In this document: one piece after another, positions 31,917 to 40,627 of the stretch | Numbering within the stretch: the stretch's first letter is position 1 | Layout of the letters: each line of letters opens with the position of its first letter | DNA from: Verrucomicrobiota bacterium | Lineage (GTDB): Bacteria > Verrucomicrobiota > Verrucomicrobiia > Opitutales > Opitutaceae | NCBI GenBank assembly: GCA_028293565.1 | Contig: JAQGON010000116.1 | Location: 1 to 41,434, forward strand | DNA: 41,434 nt | Direction of reading: 5' to 3' | Notes under the pieces: model-generated | Database searches by the model: none | Told to the model about the DNA's origin: nothing | What the model saw: only the letters and a program-made list of their open reading frames with translations | Made by a program: the position numbers and the translations under genes

Positions 31917-32369
31917 TCACTTTTTGGCCGGCGGAGCGAAGCGTCCCATCAGTTCCGCCTGCGCGATGACCCGGCCCGAGAGCGCATCGTCGATCTGGTT
32001 TCGGCTCGCGCCCGCGGGCGGAGCGAGCATCCGGTCGAGCGCGTAGAGCCGGAAGAAATAGCGATGTTCGCGATCGGGCGGACGCGGACCCATGTAGGCG
32101 GCGTTGCCATGGGTATTGCTTCCCTGGCGCGCCGGAGGCTTGATCGCGTTGCCTTCCTCAAGGCTCCGGATCACGGGATCCAGATTGAAAACGATCCAGT
32201 GGGTCACGAGTCCCTTCGGCGCATCGGGGTCGTCGACAATGAGCGCGAGGCTGCCGGCTTTGCCCGGGACATCGGCGAAGGACAGCGGTGGACTGACGTT
32301 CCGGCCAAACTGGCTGTAGCGTTCGGGAATCGATCCACCGTGGGGGAAGGCAGGGCTGCTGATGTTCAT
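31917..32369 (-). CDS. PEBP-family protein (YbhB/YbcL type)
   Basis: 150 residues from the ATG at 32369 (MNISSPAFPHGGSIPERYSQ). The anion-binding pocket signature is present as LIVDDPDAPKG, with THWIVFNL, then YMGPRPPDREHRYFFRLYAL. Length and motifs match the bacterial YbhB/YbcL branch of phosphatidylethanolamine-binding proteins. The molecular role of bacterial members is poorly known. A GTG nine codons upstream (32396) has an AGGGTAGG sequence before it and could be the true start. The stop is convergent with the DUF2726 gene, 21 bp apart. Confidence 0.92.
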   Translation of the reverse strand: MNISSPAFPHGGSIPERYSQFGRNVSPPLSFADVPGKAGSLALIVDDPDAPKGLVTHWIVFNLDPVIRSLEEGNAIKPPARQGSNTHGNAAYMGPRPPDREHRYFFRLYALDRMLAPPAGASRNQIDDALSGRVIAQAELMGRFAPPAKK

Positions 32370-32521
32370 GGCGACGCTTTCGGCTAAGGATGTCACAACC
32401 TACCCTGCGCGGCGTGCTTTCGCCATCGGTCGAAATCAGGGAAACGCCGTCGGAATTTTTCCGGTCGGGCAGATCAAAGGTTTTTGTCGCCGGCGGCGCG
32501 TCCTGGCCGGCAAACTGCAGA

Positions 32522-32605
32522 TTTTTACCGCGAAGGGCGCGAAGACCGATCGCCATCCCTGGACCGGTTCGACCTTCGCGTTCTTCGCGCCCTTCGCGGT
32601 AAAAA
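32522..32605. repeat. Palindromic repeat family E, complete copy
   Basis: Perfect 23-bp inverted arms, 32522-32544 and 32583-32605; the left arm begins TTTTTACCGCGAAGGGCGCG. The spacer is about 38 bp. It lies in the 309-bp gap between the divergent PEBP and SulP genes; the rest of the gap has no gene or clear promoter that I can see. Confidence 0.85.
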
Positions 32606-32678
32606 TAAAATCCTCCGCCCGCCGGAAAACGGTGCTGCCCACCCTTGCGATGCGCTCCCCACCACCCACGCTCGGTGC

Positions 32679-34325
32679 GTGCTTTCGTTTCGTCCCAAGC
32701 TGGTCGACTGCCTGCGCGACACGCCCCGCGCCCAAAAGATCGCCGACGTCTTCGCGGGCATCGCCGTCGGGCTCGTCGCGCTGCCGCTCGCCATCGGCTT
32801 TGCGATCGCGTCGGGGGTCTCGCCCGGAACCGGAATCTTCACCGCCATCATCGGCGGGTTTCTCGTCTCGGCGCTCGGCGGCTCCCGCGTCCAGATCGGC
32901 GGGCCCGCCGGCGCGTTCGTCGGACTCATCTACGCGATCATCCTCCAATACGGCCTTCCGAATCTGCTGCTCTGCACCGCCATGGCCGGGATTTTCCTTT
33001 TCATCCTCGGGGCGGCCCGGCTCGGCAGCCTGGTGAAATTCATTCCGCATCCGGTGACGACCGGCTTCACCTGCGGCATCGCGATCACGATCATCTCGAG
33101 CCAGGTGAAGGATTTTCTCGGTCTCGAGACCGGGGAGCTCCCCGCGGAATTCCTGCCGCGCATGCGCGCGCTCGCCGCGGCGCTGCCGTCGCTCCATTGG
33201 CCGACGCTGGTCATCGGCGCCGGCGCGGTCGCGATCATCAAACTCTGGCCCGGGCGCTGGGCCCGGGTCGTGCCAGGCTCGATCGTCGCCGTGGTCGCCG
33301 GCACCGCCGCGGCGTGGTTTTGGAGACTGTCCGTGGCCACCATCGCCAGCCGTTTCGGACCCGACGCGTTTCCACACGGATTGCCGGCGTTCAGGCCCCT
33401 CACCTTCGACTGGCGTCACCTCGGGGATCTCGTCCGCCCCGCCCTCGCGATCACGCTGCTCGGCGCGATCGAGTCGCTGCTCTCGGCCGTCGTGTCCGAT
33501 GGCATGATCGACGACCGCCACGACTCGAACCAGGAACTGATGGCCCAGGGCATCGCGAATTTCACCGTGCCGTTCTTCGGCGGCATTCCGGTGACCGGCG
33601 TGATCGCGCGCACGGCCACGAACGTCCGCAACGGCGCCCGCACCCCGATCGCCGGAATGACGCACGCCGTCACGCTGCTCCTGATCGTCCTCGTCGCCGC
33701 GCCCGTGGCCAAGTTCATCCCCCTGGCCGCGCTCGGCGCCGTCCTGATCGTGGTCGCGCTGAACATGGGCGACTGGGCCGAGTTCGCCGTGCTGCACCGG
33801 CAGTCCAAGAGCGACGCGGCCGTCTTTCTCGTGACCTTCGTGCTCACGGTGATCTTCGATCTCTCCGTCGCGGTGGAGGTGGGGATGATTCTCGCGGGCT
33901 GCCTGTTCATCAAGCGCATCGCCGACACCACGCAGGTTTCGATCCTCGACGAGCACACCGCGCCGGGACAGGGCCATGAGCAGGCGCGAAACGTTCCGCC
34001 CGGGGTGCTGGTCTACCGCGTGTTCGGCGCGCTCATGTTCGGAGCCGCCGACAAACTCGACACGGTCATCCGCCGGATGGGCGCCGACACCCGTGTGGTC
34101 GTCCTGCACGTGGCCGCCGTCACGGCGCTCGACGCCACGGCGCTCAGCGCGCTCGAGGGCCTGCACGAGAAACTGCACCGCCACAAAAAGCACCTGATCC
34201 TGAGCGGCCCGCACACCCAGCCCTATTTCCTCCTGCAGAAATCCGGTTTCCTCGACCGCCTCGGTCCGGCGAACGTGGTGGGCGACCTCGACGCCGCCAT
34301 CGCCCGCTCGCGCGAGCTGGTCTAG
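32679..34325 (+). CDS. SulP-family anion transporter with STAS domain
   Basis: About 548 residues. The first transmembrane part contains DVFAGIAVGLVALPLAIGFA and IGGPAGAFVGLIYAI, the SulP signatures, and the core continues with about ten to twelve helices (ALLGAIESLLSAVVSDGM-type, NFTVPFFGGIPVTGVIARTA). The C-terminal STAS domain runs from about residue 440 (VLVYRVFGALMFGAADKLD, then VVLHVAAVTALDATALSAL). SulP proteins carry sulfate, bicarbonate or other anions; which one is not readable here. No in-frame ATG precedes the first helix, so the GTG at 32679 is the likely start. The TAG stop (34323-34325) coincides with the end of a family C repeat. Confidence 0.92.
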   Translation: MLSFRPKLVDCLRDTPRAQKIADVFAGIAVGLVALPLAIGFAIASGVSPGTGIFTAIIGGFLVSALGGSRVQIGGPAGAFVGLIYAIILQYGLPNLLLCTAMAGIFLFILGAARLGSLVKFIPHPVTTGFTCGIAITIISSQVKDFLGLETGELPAEFLPRMRALAAALPSLHWPTLVIGAGAVAIIKLWPGRWARVVPGSIVAVVAGTAAAWFWRLSVATIASRFGPDAFPHGLPAFRPLTFDWRHLGDLVRPALAITLLGAIESLLSAVVSDGMIDDRHDSNQELMAQGIANFTVPFFGGIPVTGVIARTATNVRNGARTPIAGMTHAVTLLLIVLVAAPVAKFIPLAALGAVLIVVALNMGDWAEFAVLHRQSKSDAAVFLVTFVLTVIFDLSVAVEVGMILAGCLFIKRIADTTQVSILDEHTAPGQGHEQARNVPPGVLVYRVFGALMFGAADKLDTVIRRMGADTRVVVLHVAAVTALDATALSALEGLHEKLHRHKKHLILSGPHTQPYFLLQKSGFLDRLGPANVVGDLDAAIARSRELV

Positions 34326-34517
34326 GACATTTTCAATCAAAGTGTGTCCGCCAGGAAGCCGGGGGCCAAATCCGGGTTCGGAAGGGATTGGCCGCAAAAA
34401 GCACAAGGGCTTGGCGGCGCCGAATCGGATCTCCCGCGCGCCCATAGGCGCGATGGCCGCTCCTTCGCAGCCCCGAAGCCCTTGCGCATTTTTGCGGCCA
34501 ACCTCTGCGCCGGACCG
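34323..34517. repeat. MITE-like repeat family C, copy 2
   Basis: The left end (TAGGACATTTTCAATCAAAG, then TGTGTCCGCCAGGAAG) aligns with the left end of copy 1, whose first bases are TTAGAGCATTTGAA. The inner palindrome pairs AAAAAGCACAAGGGCTTGG with the closing AAGCCCTTGCGCATTTTTG. The right terminus is lost. It lies between convergent genes, and its TAG is the sulP stop codon. Confidence 0.75.
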
Positions 34518-34525
34518 TTTAACTC

Positions 34526-34555
34526 AAAAAAAAGGGCGCCGTCCACGGCGCCCTT
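34526..34555 (-). terminator. Rho-independent terminator for the gene at 34581-35330
   Basis: On the minus strand, AAGGGCGCCG pairs with CGGCGCCCTT (10 bp, four-base loop) and is followed by a run of eight T. It starts about 25 bp after the stop codon. The plus strand has only a short T pair after the stem, so termination is directed at the minus-strand gene. Confidence 0.9.
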
Positions 34556-34580
34556 GAACTTCATCCAACGAGCGATCGAC

Positions 34581-35330
34581 TCACTTCGAACTCAGCTCCG
34601 GGCGGAACTCGATCATCTCATCCATGATCCGGTCGAGGTTCGCCGTGTTCTGGTCGATCAGCGCATCGTAGCCGCCGGGGCCGAAGAGTTCGTCTCCGGC
34701 TTTCCGGAAATTGATGCTCTCGTCGTCGAGATCGACGAATCCCTTTTTCAGCCGGCTCGCGACCGTGAACCGGCCTTCGCCGGAAAAGAAACTGCGCCAC
34801 ACCGCGACATTCACTTCCGACTTCGCGAAGATCTGCTTCCAGGCCCTCAACGACGCCATCGTCTGCGCCGCGCGTCCCGGTTTGAAATACATGTGACGCA
34901 ACAGGACCTTGTTGGTGGAGAAGGCCCCGCCCTCGACCGTGCTGCCCGCCCTTTCATACGTCATATACGAGTCGCTCGTGCTCTTCCGGACGTGGATGGC
35001 GACGTTGGCCTCGTAGTCCTTCATGTGATCCGCGCCGAGGTCGCCGCGCCCCTCGAGCTCGGTCCAGGAATTGGGACCTTCGGTGATCATGTAGGCGCCG
35101 CCATCGGGACCCGTGAGGACTTCATAGACGCGCCACTTCCAGGCGCCGGTGTGGAACTTCGCGGCATGGGCGGCGAGAGCGCTCTTCAGCGCGTCCTGAT
35201 GACCGTCCTTGGCCCACACCCGGTAGTTGCTGAGCGTGCCCTTTTCAGGGCCGCTCGTCTTCTTCGCATCCTCGGCAAACAGGAGCCCCGGCAGTAGCGC
35301 CAGGAGCACCAGACTGATCGTTTTTTTCAT
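34581..35330 (-). CDS. Exported hypothetical protein, possible tandem alpha-beta barrel
   Basis: 249 residues; signal peptide MKKTISLVLLALLPGLLFA. The mature part seems to consist of two similar halves. Each begins with a strand such as SNYRVWAKDGHQDALKSALA (about 35) or LRHMYFKPGRAAQTMASLRA (about 143), followed by W-containing strands (WKWRVYEVLTGPDGGAYMI; EVNVAVWRSFFSGEGRFTV) and an acidic C-terminal helix. This is the layout of dimeric alpha-beta barrel proteins (ABM/EthD-like) arranged in tandem. I do not recognise the family, and the similarity is structural inference. It has its own terminator. Confidence 0.75.
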   Translation of the reverse strand: MKKTISLVLLALLPGLLFAEDAKKTSGPEKGTLSNYRVWAKDGHQDALKSALAAHAAKFHTGAWKWRVYEVLTGPDGGAYMITEGPNSWTELEGRGDLGADHMKDYEANVAIHVRKSTSDSYMTYERAGSTVEGGAFSTNKVLLRHMYFKPGRAAQTMASLRAWKQIFAKSEVNVAVWRSFFSGEGRFTVASRLKKGFVDLDDESINFRKAGDELFGPGGYDALIDQNTANLDRIMDEMIEFRPELSSK

Positions 35331-35482
35331 AGCTGTCCGATCCTTGTTGTTGTGGTACGTTCAGTCGTCGCTGCTGCGCGCGCTGAACCTCGCGACGCGG
35401 GAATTACGGCACGATCATCCGTTTATCGGCAGACTCGCGTTTTTGTACAACGCCGATGAATGCACATAAACAGCGTTAGCCA

Positions 35483-35599
35483 AGGTGGCACGGGCGTCTC
35501 GCCCTGCTTGGGGATTCCAGCACACCCCTAAACTCCAAAAACAGAAACGGCCTCGTCCGTGCGCCAGGTTCCTGGCGCGCGGAACGCCCGCGCCCACCT
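35483..35599. repeat. Imperfect inverted repeat with GGTGGCACGGGCGT ends
   Basis: AGGTGGCACGGGCGTCTCG at 35483 pairs imperfectly with the closing CGGAACGCCCGCGCCCACCT. Single family-like arms resemble family D in style but not in sequence. It lies immediately downstream of the small gene at 35607-36002 (minus strand), whose stop codon it almost touches. Confidence 0.55.
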
Positions 35600-35606
35600 C
35601 TCTCGC

Positions 35607-36002
35607 TCAGCGCTTCGAAAGCGCCCAGAGCCCGGATTTCGCCGCGATGTCCTGCTTCAGGCTCTTGAGCCACGCGTCGGGCAGCTTCGGCCGTCCGCCA
35701 AAAACCGAGTTCGAATAAAACTGCACGTCACGCGTGGTATAGACCAGCGTCAGCTTCGCGCTCCAGAAATCCTGGTCGAGCTTCAGAGTCACCTTGCCCG
35801 CATCGCGCGACAGGACGGTCCATCCGCGGCCCGCCGCCGATTCCACGATGATCATCTGGACCTGCTGCGCGTTCAGGCCGTCGGTGATCTTGACCCCGCC
35901 GGCAAACGCACCGCGCACCGGATCGCCGGCCCGGAGGACCGCGCCGCCGGCAAGAATCCCCGCGAGGAGGAGCACACCCAGAATTCTCAATGAGGGAAAC
36001 AT
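35607..36002 (-). CDS. Exported hypothetical protein
   Basis: 131 residues from the ATG at 36002. The signal peptide is MFPSLRILGVLLLAGILAGG. The mature part (VQMIIVESAAGRGWTVLSRD, KVTLKLDQDFWSAKLTLVYT, VQFYSNSVFGG) suggests a small alpha-beta domain in which a helix is followed by several strands, common in small periplasmic proteins. The family is not recognised. It lies downstream of nadB on the same strand, separated by 204 bp in which I see no gene. An open frame continues upstream to 36137 without a signal-like sequence, so the later ATG is preferred. Confidence 0.7.
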   Translation of the reverse strand: MFPSLRILGVLLLAGILAGGAVLRAGDPVRGAFAGGVKITDGLNAQQVQMIIVESAAGRGWTVLSRDAGKVTLKLDQDFWSAKLTLVYTTRDVQFYSNSVFGGRPKLPDAWLKSLKQDIAAKSGLWALSKR

Positions 36003-36206
36003 GTTAAAAAACCGCGCCCAAGGAAGGCGTCGGCCATTTCCGCCGCAATCCCAAAACCCGGGCGCGCCACCGAATCCGCCGGCTTTCGCAGTCATTAACC
36101 GAGTATTCACACATTTCGTGACCAAAGCCATCGCCAAAAAACCGCCTGCCCCGGCGTGCGTCCGCCCCTCCGCGCTTCCACGACAAACCCGACCCGCCGG
36201 TCTTCG

Positions 36207-37760
36207 CTATTCCTCCGTCACAAAATGACAGCCCTTGCTGACCGGATTCAGCGTCGCGGCGTGCACCACGAGCAACGCCGCCTGCACCGCGTTGCGCAGC
36301 TCGATCAGCTCCCGGGTCGGCCGGCAGTCGCGGTAAAACGCAAGCACGTCCTCGCGCAGCTCCATCAGGATCCGGCGCGCCCGCGCAAGGCGGCGCGGCG
36401 AACGCACGATCCCGGCGTAGTTCCACATCGTCTGCTGCACCAGCTGCAGGTCCTGCCGGATCAGCAGCGGATCGGCGTCGCGCGCAGGCCCCTGCCAGGG
36501 CGGCGGGACCGGTTGCCGGAAATCGCCGCCCCGCAGTTCCGCCGCGTCGGCCTTCGCGGTGGAGCGCGCGCCGACGAGATTCTCCAGCAGGGAGGTGCTC
36601 GCCAGCCGGTTGGCACCGTGCAATCCGGTGCAGGCCGTCTCCCCGATCGCATTCAGGTTCCGCACATTCGTCCGGCCCGCCAGGTCCGTGTGCACCCCGC
36701 CGCAGGAATAATGCGCCGCCGGCACCACCGGAATCAGCTCGCGCGCGATGTCCACGCCATGCGCCAGGCACCGCTGATAAATCCCGGGGAAACGCTCGCG
36801 GATGAACTCGGGCTTCAGCGCCGACAAATCCAGCCACGCGCACGGGTCGCCCGTCCGCGCCAGCTGCTGCTGGACCGCGCGGGACACCACGTCGCGCGGC
36901 GCGAGCGAACCGCGGGGATCGATGTCGTTCACAAACGGATGCCCCTTGCCGTCGACCAGCACGCCGCCTTCGCCGCGCAGCGCCTCGGTGATCAGGAAAC
37001 GGGGAGCATTGCGCCCGTAGAAAACCGTCGGGTGAAACTGCACGTACTCGAGGTCGATCAGCCGCGCGCCGACGCGCCACGCCATCGCCACGCCGTGGCC
37101 GACGCTGCCCGGCTGGTTGGTGCTGTGCAGGAAAATTCCGCCCAGGCCGCCGGTGGCGAGAATCGTTTTTTTCGCCACGATCGCGGAAATCGCCCCGGTC
37201 CCAGTGTCGAGCACGTACGCGCCGAAGCACGTCAGCGGCTGATACCGGTCCTCCGGTTTCGTCGAATGGTGCGACAACGTCAGCAGGTCGACCGCAACCC
37301 ATCCGCTGCGGCGCGTGATGCCGGTCACGGAGTCCACGCGCCGCGCCACCCGCTCGAGAATCGCATGGCCGGTCGCGTCCTTCGCGTGGATGATCCGCCG
37401 AGCGCTGTGCCCGGCCTCCCGCGTGAAATCGAGCGCGCCGGATGCGTCGCGGTCGAAACCGACGTCCAGGTCCTCGAGCAGCAGTTCCCGCAGCGCGTCC
37501 GGCCCCTCGTCCACCAGCTGCTGCACGGCCGCGGGATTGGATGTCCCGTCGCTCGCCGCGACGATGTCGCGCGCCAGCATGGAGTGATCGGCAGTTTCGT
37601 CGTAAATGATCCCGCCCTGCGCCCGGTCGCTGTTCGCCTCCAGCGGCGCGCCGAGCGAAAGCAGGTCGACGCGGAATCCCCCGCGTGCCGCATGCAGCGC
37701 GTACGCCGAGCCGGCGAGCCCGGCCCCGATCACGAGGCAATCCGTCTGAATAATGTCCAT
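36207..37760 (-). CDS. nadB: L-aspartate oxidase
   Basis: 517 residues. NadB oxidises L-aspartate to iminoaspartate with FAD, the first step of de novo NAD synthesis. The FAD-binding GxGxxG is VIGAGLAGSAYALHAA (about 10-25). Further NadB blocks are SDRAQGGIIY, then ILATGGLGGIF, EYVQFHPTVFYG, LITEALRGEGGVLVD and AAHYSCGGVHTD with RTNVRNLNAIGETACTGLHG, NRLASTSLLE after it. The C terminus ends SKGCHFVTEE, like the usual SRGLHY/F end. It is on the same strand as nadC and nadA but separated from nadC by 167 bp, so it may have its own promoter. Confidence 0.95.
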   Translation of the reverse strand: MDIIQTDCLVIGAGLAGSAYALHAARGGFRVDLLSLGAPLEANSDRAQGGIIYDETADHSMLARDIVAASDGTSNPAAVQQLVDEGPDALRELLLEDLDVGFDRDASGALDFTREAGHSARRIIHAKDATGHAILERVARRVDSVTGITRRSGWVAVDLLTLSHHSTKPEDRYQPLTCFGAYVLDTGTGAISAIVAKKTILATGGLGGIFLHSTNQPGSVGHGVAMAWRVGARLIDLEYVQFHPTVFYGRNAPRFLITEALRGEGGVLVDGKGHPFVNDIDPRGSLAPRDVVSRAVQQQLARTGDPCAWLDLSALKPEFIRERFPGIYQRCLAHGVDIARELIPVVPAAHYSCGGVHTDLAGRTNVRNLNAIGETACTGLHGANRLASTSLLENLVGARSTAKADAAELRGGDFRQPVPPPWQGPARDADPLLIRQDLQLVQQTMWNYAGIVRSPRRLARARRILMELREDVLAFYRDCRPTRELIELRNAVQAALLVVHAATLNPVSKGCHFVTEE

Positions 37761-37911
37761 GTCAGTCTGTTTTCCGCGCGATCATCGAAGGGCCCCAAAC
37801 GCCAAACCATTTTATCGAAACGAAGCGGCTCCGGTAAGATCGAACCCACCCTCGCCGTTTCGATGCCATTTCAAAATTCCCGCCAATGCATTGGGATCGG
37901 TCCGAGTTAGC

Positions 37912-37942
37912 CGCTTCGTTCCCTTCGTTACCTTCTGTTCAA
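37912..37942. repeat. Palindromic repeat family A, single arm
   Basis: On the minus strand this reads TTGAACAGAAGGTAACGAAG then GGAACGAAGCG, the arm of family A. It overlaps the last codons and the TAA stop of nadC: the final residues LNRR-stop are repeat sequence. No opposite arm is present within 200 bp. Confidence 0.8.
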
Positions 37943-38794
37943 TTTCCAGGCCGACCGCACGGCCTTCACAGTCAGACTCAGGTCCGCCGCCGGCGCCGAA
38001 TGCGTCAGGGCCCCGACGCTGATCACGTCCACTCCCGGCAGCGCAAAATCCCTCACCGTCTCGAGGCGGATGCCACCGGAGACCTCGACGACCGCCCGGC
38101 CCGCAATGATCGCCAGCGCCCGGCCGATTCCCGCCGGGTCGAAGTTGTCGAGCAGGATCACGTCCGCGCCCGCCCGGCACGCCTCCCGGACCTGCGCCAG
38201 CGTGTCCGCCTCGACCTCGATCTTCGCCACGTGCGGCGCGGCGTTCCGGCAGCGCTCCACGGCACGCGTGAGCGATCCCGCCGCCGCGATGTGGTTGTCC
38301 TTGATCAGCACGTGTTCGCCGAGCGACGAGCGGTGATTGGCTCCGCCGCCGCAGCGCACCGCGTATTTTTCCAGCGCGCGCCAGCCGGGCGTCGTCTTGC
38401 GCGTGTCCGCGATCCGCACGCCGGTCCCCTCCACCGCCTCGACGAAGCGGCGCGTCAGCGTCGCGATCCCGGATAGCCGCTGCAGGAAGTTGAGCGCCGT
38501 CCGCTCCGCCGTGAGCAGCGCTGACGTCGGGCCCTCCACGCGCAGGACGATTCCGCCGGCCTTTATCCTTTCGCCGTCGCGCGCCACCAGCCTGATCTTC
38601 AACGCGCCGTCGACTCGCGCGAACACGCGCTCCGCCACCTCCAGCCCGGCGATCACCAGATCCCGGCGCGCCTCGATCACGGCGCGCGACCGGTCGCGGC
38701 GGGAAAAAACCGCGCGGCTCGTCACGTCGCCCAGCCCGGCGTCCTCCTCGAGCGCAAGGTCGATCAGGTGCTCAGTCCGCGGCGGCGAGTTCAA
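37928..38794 (-). CDS. nadC: Nicotinate-nucleotide pyrophosphorylase (quinolinate phosphoribosyltransferase)
   Basis: 288 residues. NadC turns quinolinate and PRPP into nicotinate mononucleotide, CO2 and pyrophosphate. Visible are LEEDAGLGDVTS (about 15-26), then TALNFLQRLSGIATLT, the DTRKTTPGWRALEKYAVRCG block, GGANHRSSLGEHVLIKDNH, KIEVEADTL, ILLDNF and VEVSGGI. The start seems to be a TTG at 38794, inside the 3' end of nadA (23-bp overlap), with GGAAAGGA close upstream; no in-frame ATG precedes the first conserved helix. The last few residues and the stop codon come from a family A repeat. Confidence 0.94.
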   Translation of the reverse strand: MNSPPRTEHLIDLALEEDAGLGDVTSRAVFSRRDRSRAVIEARRDLVIAGLEVAERVFARVDGALKIRLVARDGERIKAGGIVLRVEGPTSALLTAERTALNFLQRLSGIATLTRRFVEAVEGTGVRIADTRKTTPGWRALEKYAVRCGGGANHRSSLGEHVLIKDNHIAAAGSLTRAVERCRNAAPHVAKIEVEADTLAQVREACRAGADVILLDNFDPAGIGRALAIIAGRAVVEVSGGIRLETVRDFALPGVDVISVGALTHSAPAADLSLTVKAVRSAWKLNRR

Positions 38795-39833
38795 ACATCC
38801 TTTCCAGGCTGCGCCGCGCGCGGCGGCTGACCCCGGGATCGAGCGTGATGATCTGGTCGGGGCGCGGCGCCGCCAGCGCGTCGCGCACTTTTTCGAGCGA
38901 ATTGAGTTTCATGTAGGGACACAGGCGGCAGCCGCCGATGAAATGTTTTTCCGGCGCCTCGACCTGCAGGCGCCCGACGAGCCCGCACTCGGTCAGCATC
39001 AGAAAGTACGGCGCCCGCGTTTCCTTCACGTACTTCATCATCGCTCCCGTGCTGCCGACAAAGTCGGCGGCCGCCGCGACGTCCGGGGGGCACTCCGGGT
39101 GCGCGACCACCTTCAGGCCGGGATAACGCGCGCGGGCCAGCGCCACCTGCGGGGCGTCGAAGGCGTCGTGGACGATGCAGGTGCCGTCCGACGACACGAT
39201 TTCCTTGTCCGAACCGCGCCGCTTCAGCTCGGTCCGGATGTTTTCCGCCATCAGCCGGTCCGGCACGAAGAGGATGCGGCGCTCGGGCAGCTTCTGCACA
39301 ATGTCGTAGACGTTCCCCGAGGTGACGCACACATCCGACTCGGCCTTCACGTCGGCGGTGCTGTTGATGTAGCAGACGACCGCCGCGTCGGGATAAAGCG
39401 CCTTGAGCTTCCGCAGCTGCTCTCCGGTCATCGAGTCGGCGAGCGAGCAGCCGGAATTGCGGTCGGGCACGACGACGGTCGCATCGGGCGAGAGGATTTT
39501 CGCGGTTTCCGCCATGAAGACGACGCCTGCAAACACGATCACCTGAGCGGAAGCCTTGCGCGCCTGCTGGCTCAGATAATACGAGTCGCCCTTGAAGTCC
39601 GCGACGCCGTAGATGATCTCCGGCTCGACGTAGGAATGCGCCAGGATCACCGCTCCGCGTTCGCGCTTCAGCCGGTTGATCTCGAGCGTGAGCGGCGCGA
39701 TCCGGCGGCAGGCGTCGTAGTCCCAGGTCACGCCCGGCACGCAGTCCACCGACACGAGCGCGCGAAACAGGCGCCCGGCCTCGGCTTCGACCTGATCGTC
39801 GACGACCAGCATGGACGCATCAGACCCGCTCAT
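38772..39833 (-). CDS. nadA: Quinolinate synthase
   Basis: 353 residues. NadA condenses iminoaspartate (from NadB) with dihydroxyacetone phosphate to quinolinate, using a [4Fe-4S] cluster. The probable cluster cysteines are C129 (SGCSLAD), C219 (GTCIVHDAF) and C305 (CRLCPYM). Other hallmarks are ILAHSYVEPEI, then FAGVVFMAETAKILSPD, VVCYINSTADVKAESDVCVT, FVPDRLMAENI, AHPECPP and VGSTGAMMKYV. The ATG overlaps the coaX stop (ATGA) and the 3' end overlaps nadC, so expression is probably translationally coupled. Confidence 0.96.
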   Translation of the reverse strand: MSGSDASMLVVDDQVEAEAGRLFRALVSVDCVPGVTWDYDACRRIAPLTLEINRLKRERGAVILAHSYVEPEIIYGVADFKGDSYYLSQQARKASAQVIVFAGVVFMAETAKILSPDATVVVPDRNSGCSLADSMTGEQLRKLKALYPDAAVVCYINSTADVKAESDVCVTSGNVYDIVQKLPERRILFVPDRLMAENIRTELKRRGSDKEIVSSDGTCIVHDAFDAPQVALARARYPGLKVVAHPECPPDVAAAADFVGSTGAMMKYVKETRAPYFLMLTECGLVGRLQVEAPEKHFIGGCRLCPYMKLNSLEKVRDALAAPRPDQIITLDPGVSRRARRSLERMFELAAAD

Positions 39834-40621
39834 TTGCGGACAGTGCCCGTTTCCCGGTTCATGGCGTCGGCGTGCCTGAGGCCCCAGAGGACCAGTTCCG
39901 GCACGATTTCATCGAACAGCTTCTCCTCCTCGAACATGCGCGCAAATCCGCCGGTCGCGATCACCAGCACGGGACGGTCAGCGAACGCCTCCTGGCGAAG
40001 CTTGGCCACCACGTGCCGAATCGCGCCGACGTGCCCGTGGTAAAGTCCGGACTGGATGCTCTCGGTCGTGGTGCGGCCGAGCGCCGCCTCCGGGCGCGCG
40101 ATCTCCACGCGCGGGAGTTTTGCCGTGTGACTCGCCAGCGCCTCCGCGGAAACTCCGACGCCGGACAGGATCACTCCGCCGAGATAATCGGCCTCGGCCG
40201 TGACCACGTCGAACGTCGTCGCGGTGCCGCAGTCGACGACAATGAAATCGCGCCCCGGATGCCGCTGCACCGCCGCGATGGCCCCGGCGATCCGGTCGGA
40301 GCCGACCTCCTGCGGATTCCGGTAACGCACCTTCAGCCCCGTCTTCACGCCCGCCTGCAGCACAAACGCCTCCACGCCAAAATATTTCTCGGCCGCGCCG
40401 CGCAGGCTGTACAGCGCCGCCGGCACCACGGAGCAGAGCGCGATGCGCTTCACCGCCCGCGGATCGACGCCGTTCTCGCGCAGGACGGCGGTGAAAAACA
40501 CCCCGAGCTCGTCGGTCGTGCCGAGCGGCTGCGTCGATTTTCGAAACTGGCAGCGGAGGACGTCGCCGTCGAAGACGCCGCCATGAATCTGGGTGTTGCC
40601 GACATCGAGGCAGAGGAGCAT
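39830..40621 (-). CDS. coaX: Type III pantothenate kinase
   Basis: 263 residues. CoaX phosphorylates pantothenate, the first step of CoA synthesis; type III enzymes are insensitive to CoA feedback. The ASKHA-fold phosphate loops are LCLDVGNTQIHGGVF (about 3-17) and VVDCGTATTFDVV (about 128-140). VRYRNPQEVGSDRIAGAIAA and LGGVILSGVGVSAEAL are also typical. It starts 6 bp after coaBC and its stop overlaps the start of nadA, so one transcript probably carries coaBC-coaX-nadA-nadC. Confidence 0.95.
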   Translation of the reverse strand: MLLCLDVGNTQIHGGVFDGDVLRCQFRKSTQPLGTTDELGVFFTAVLRENGVDPRAVKRIALCSVVPAALYSLRGAAEKYFGVEAFVLQAGVKTGLKVRYRNPQEVGSDRIAGAIAAVQRHPGRDFIVVDCGTATTFDVVTAEADYLGGVILSGVGVSAEALASHTAKLPRVEIARPEAALGRTTTESIQSGLYHGHVGAIRHVVAKLRQEAFADRPVLVIATGGFARMFEEEKLFDEIVPELVLWGLRHADAMNRETGTVRK

Positions 40622-40627
40622 GGCGGA

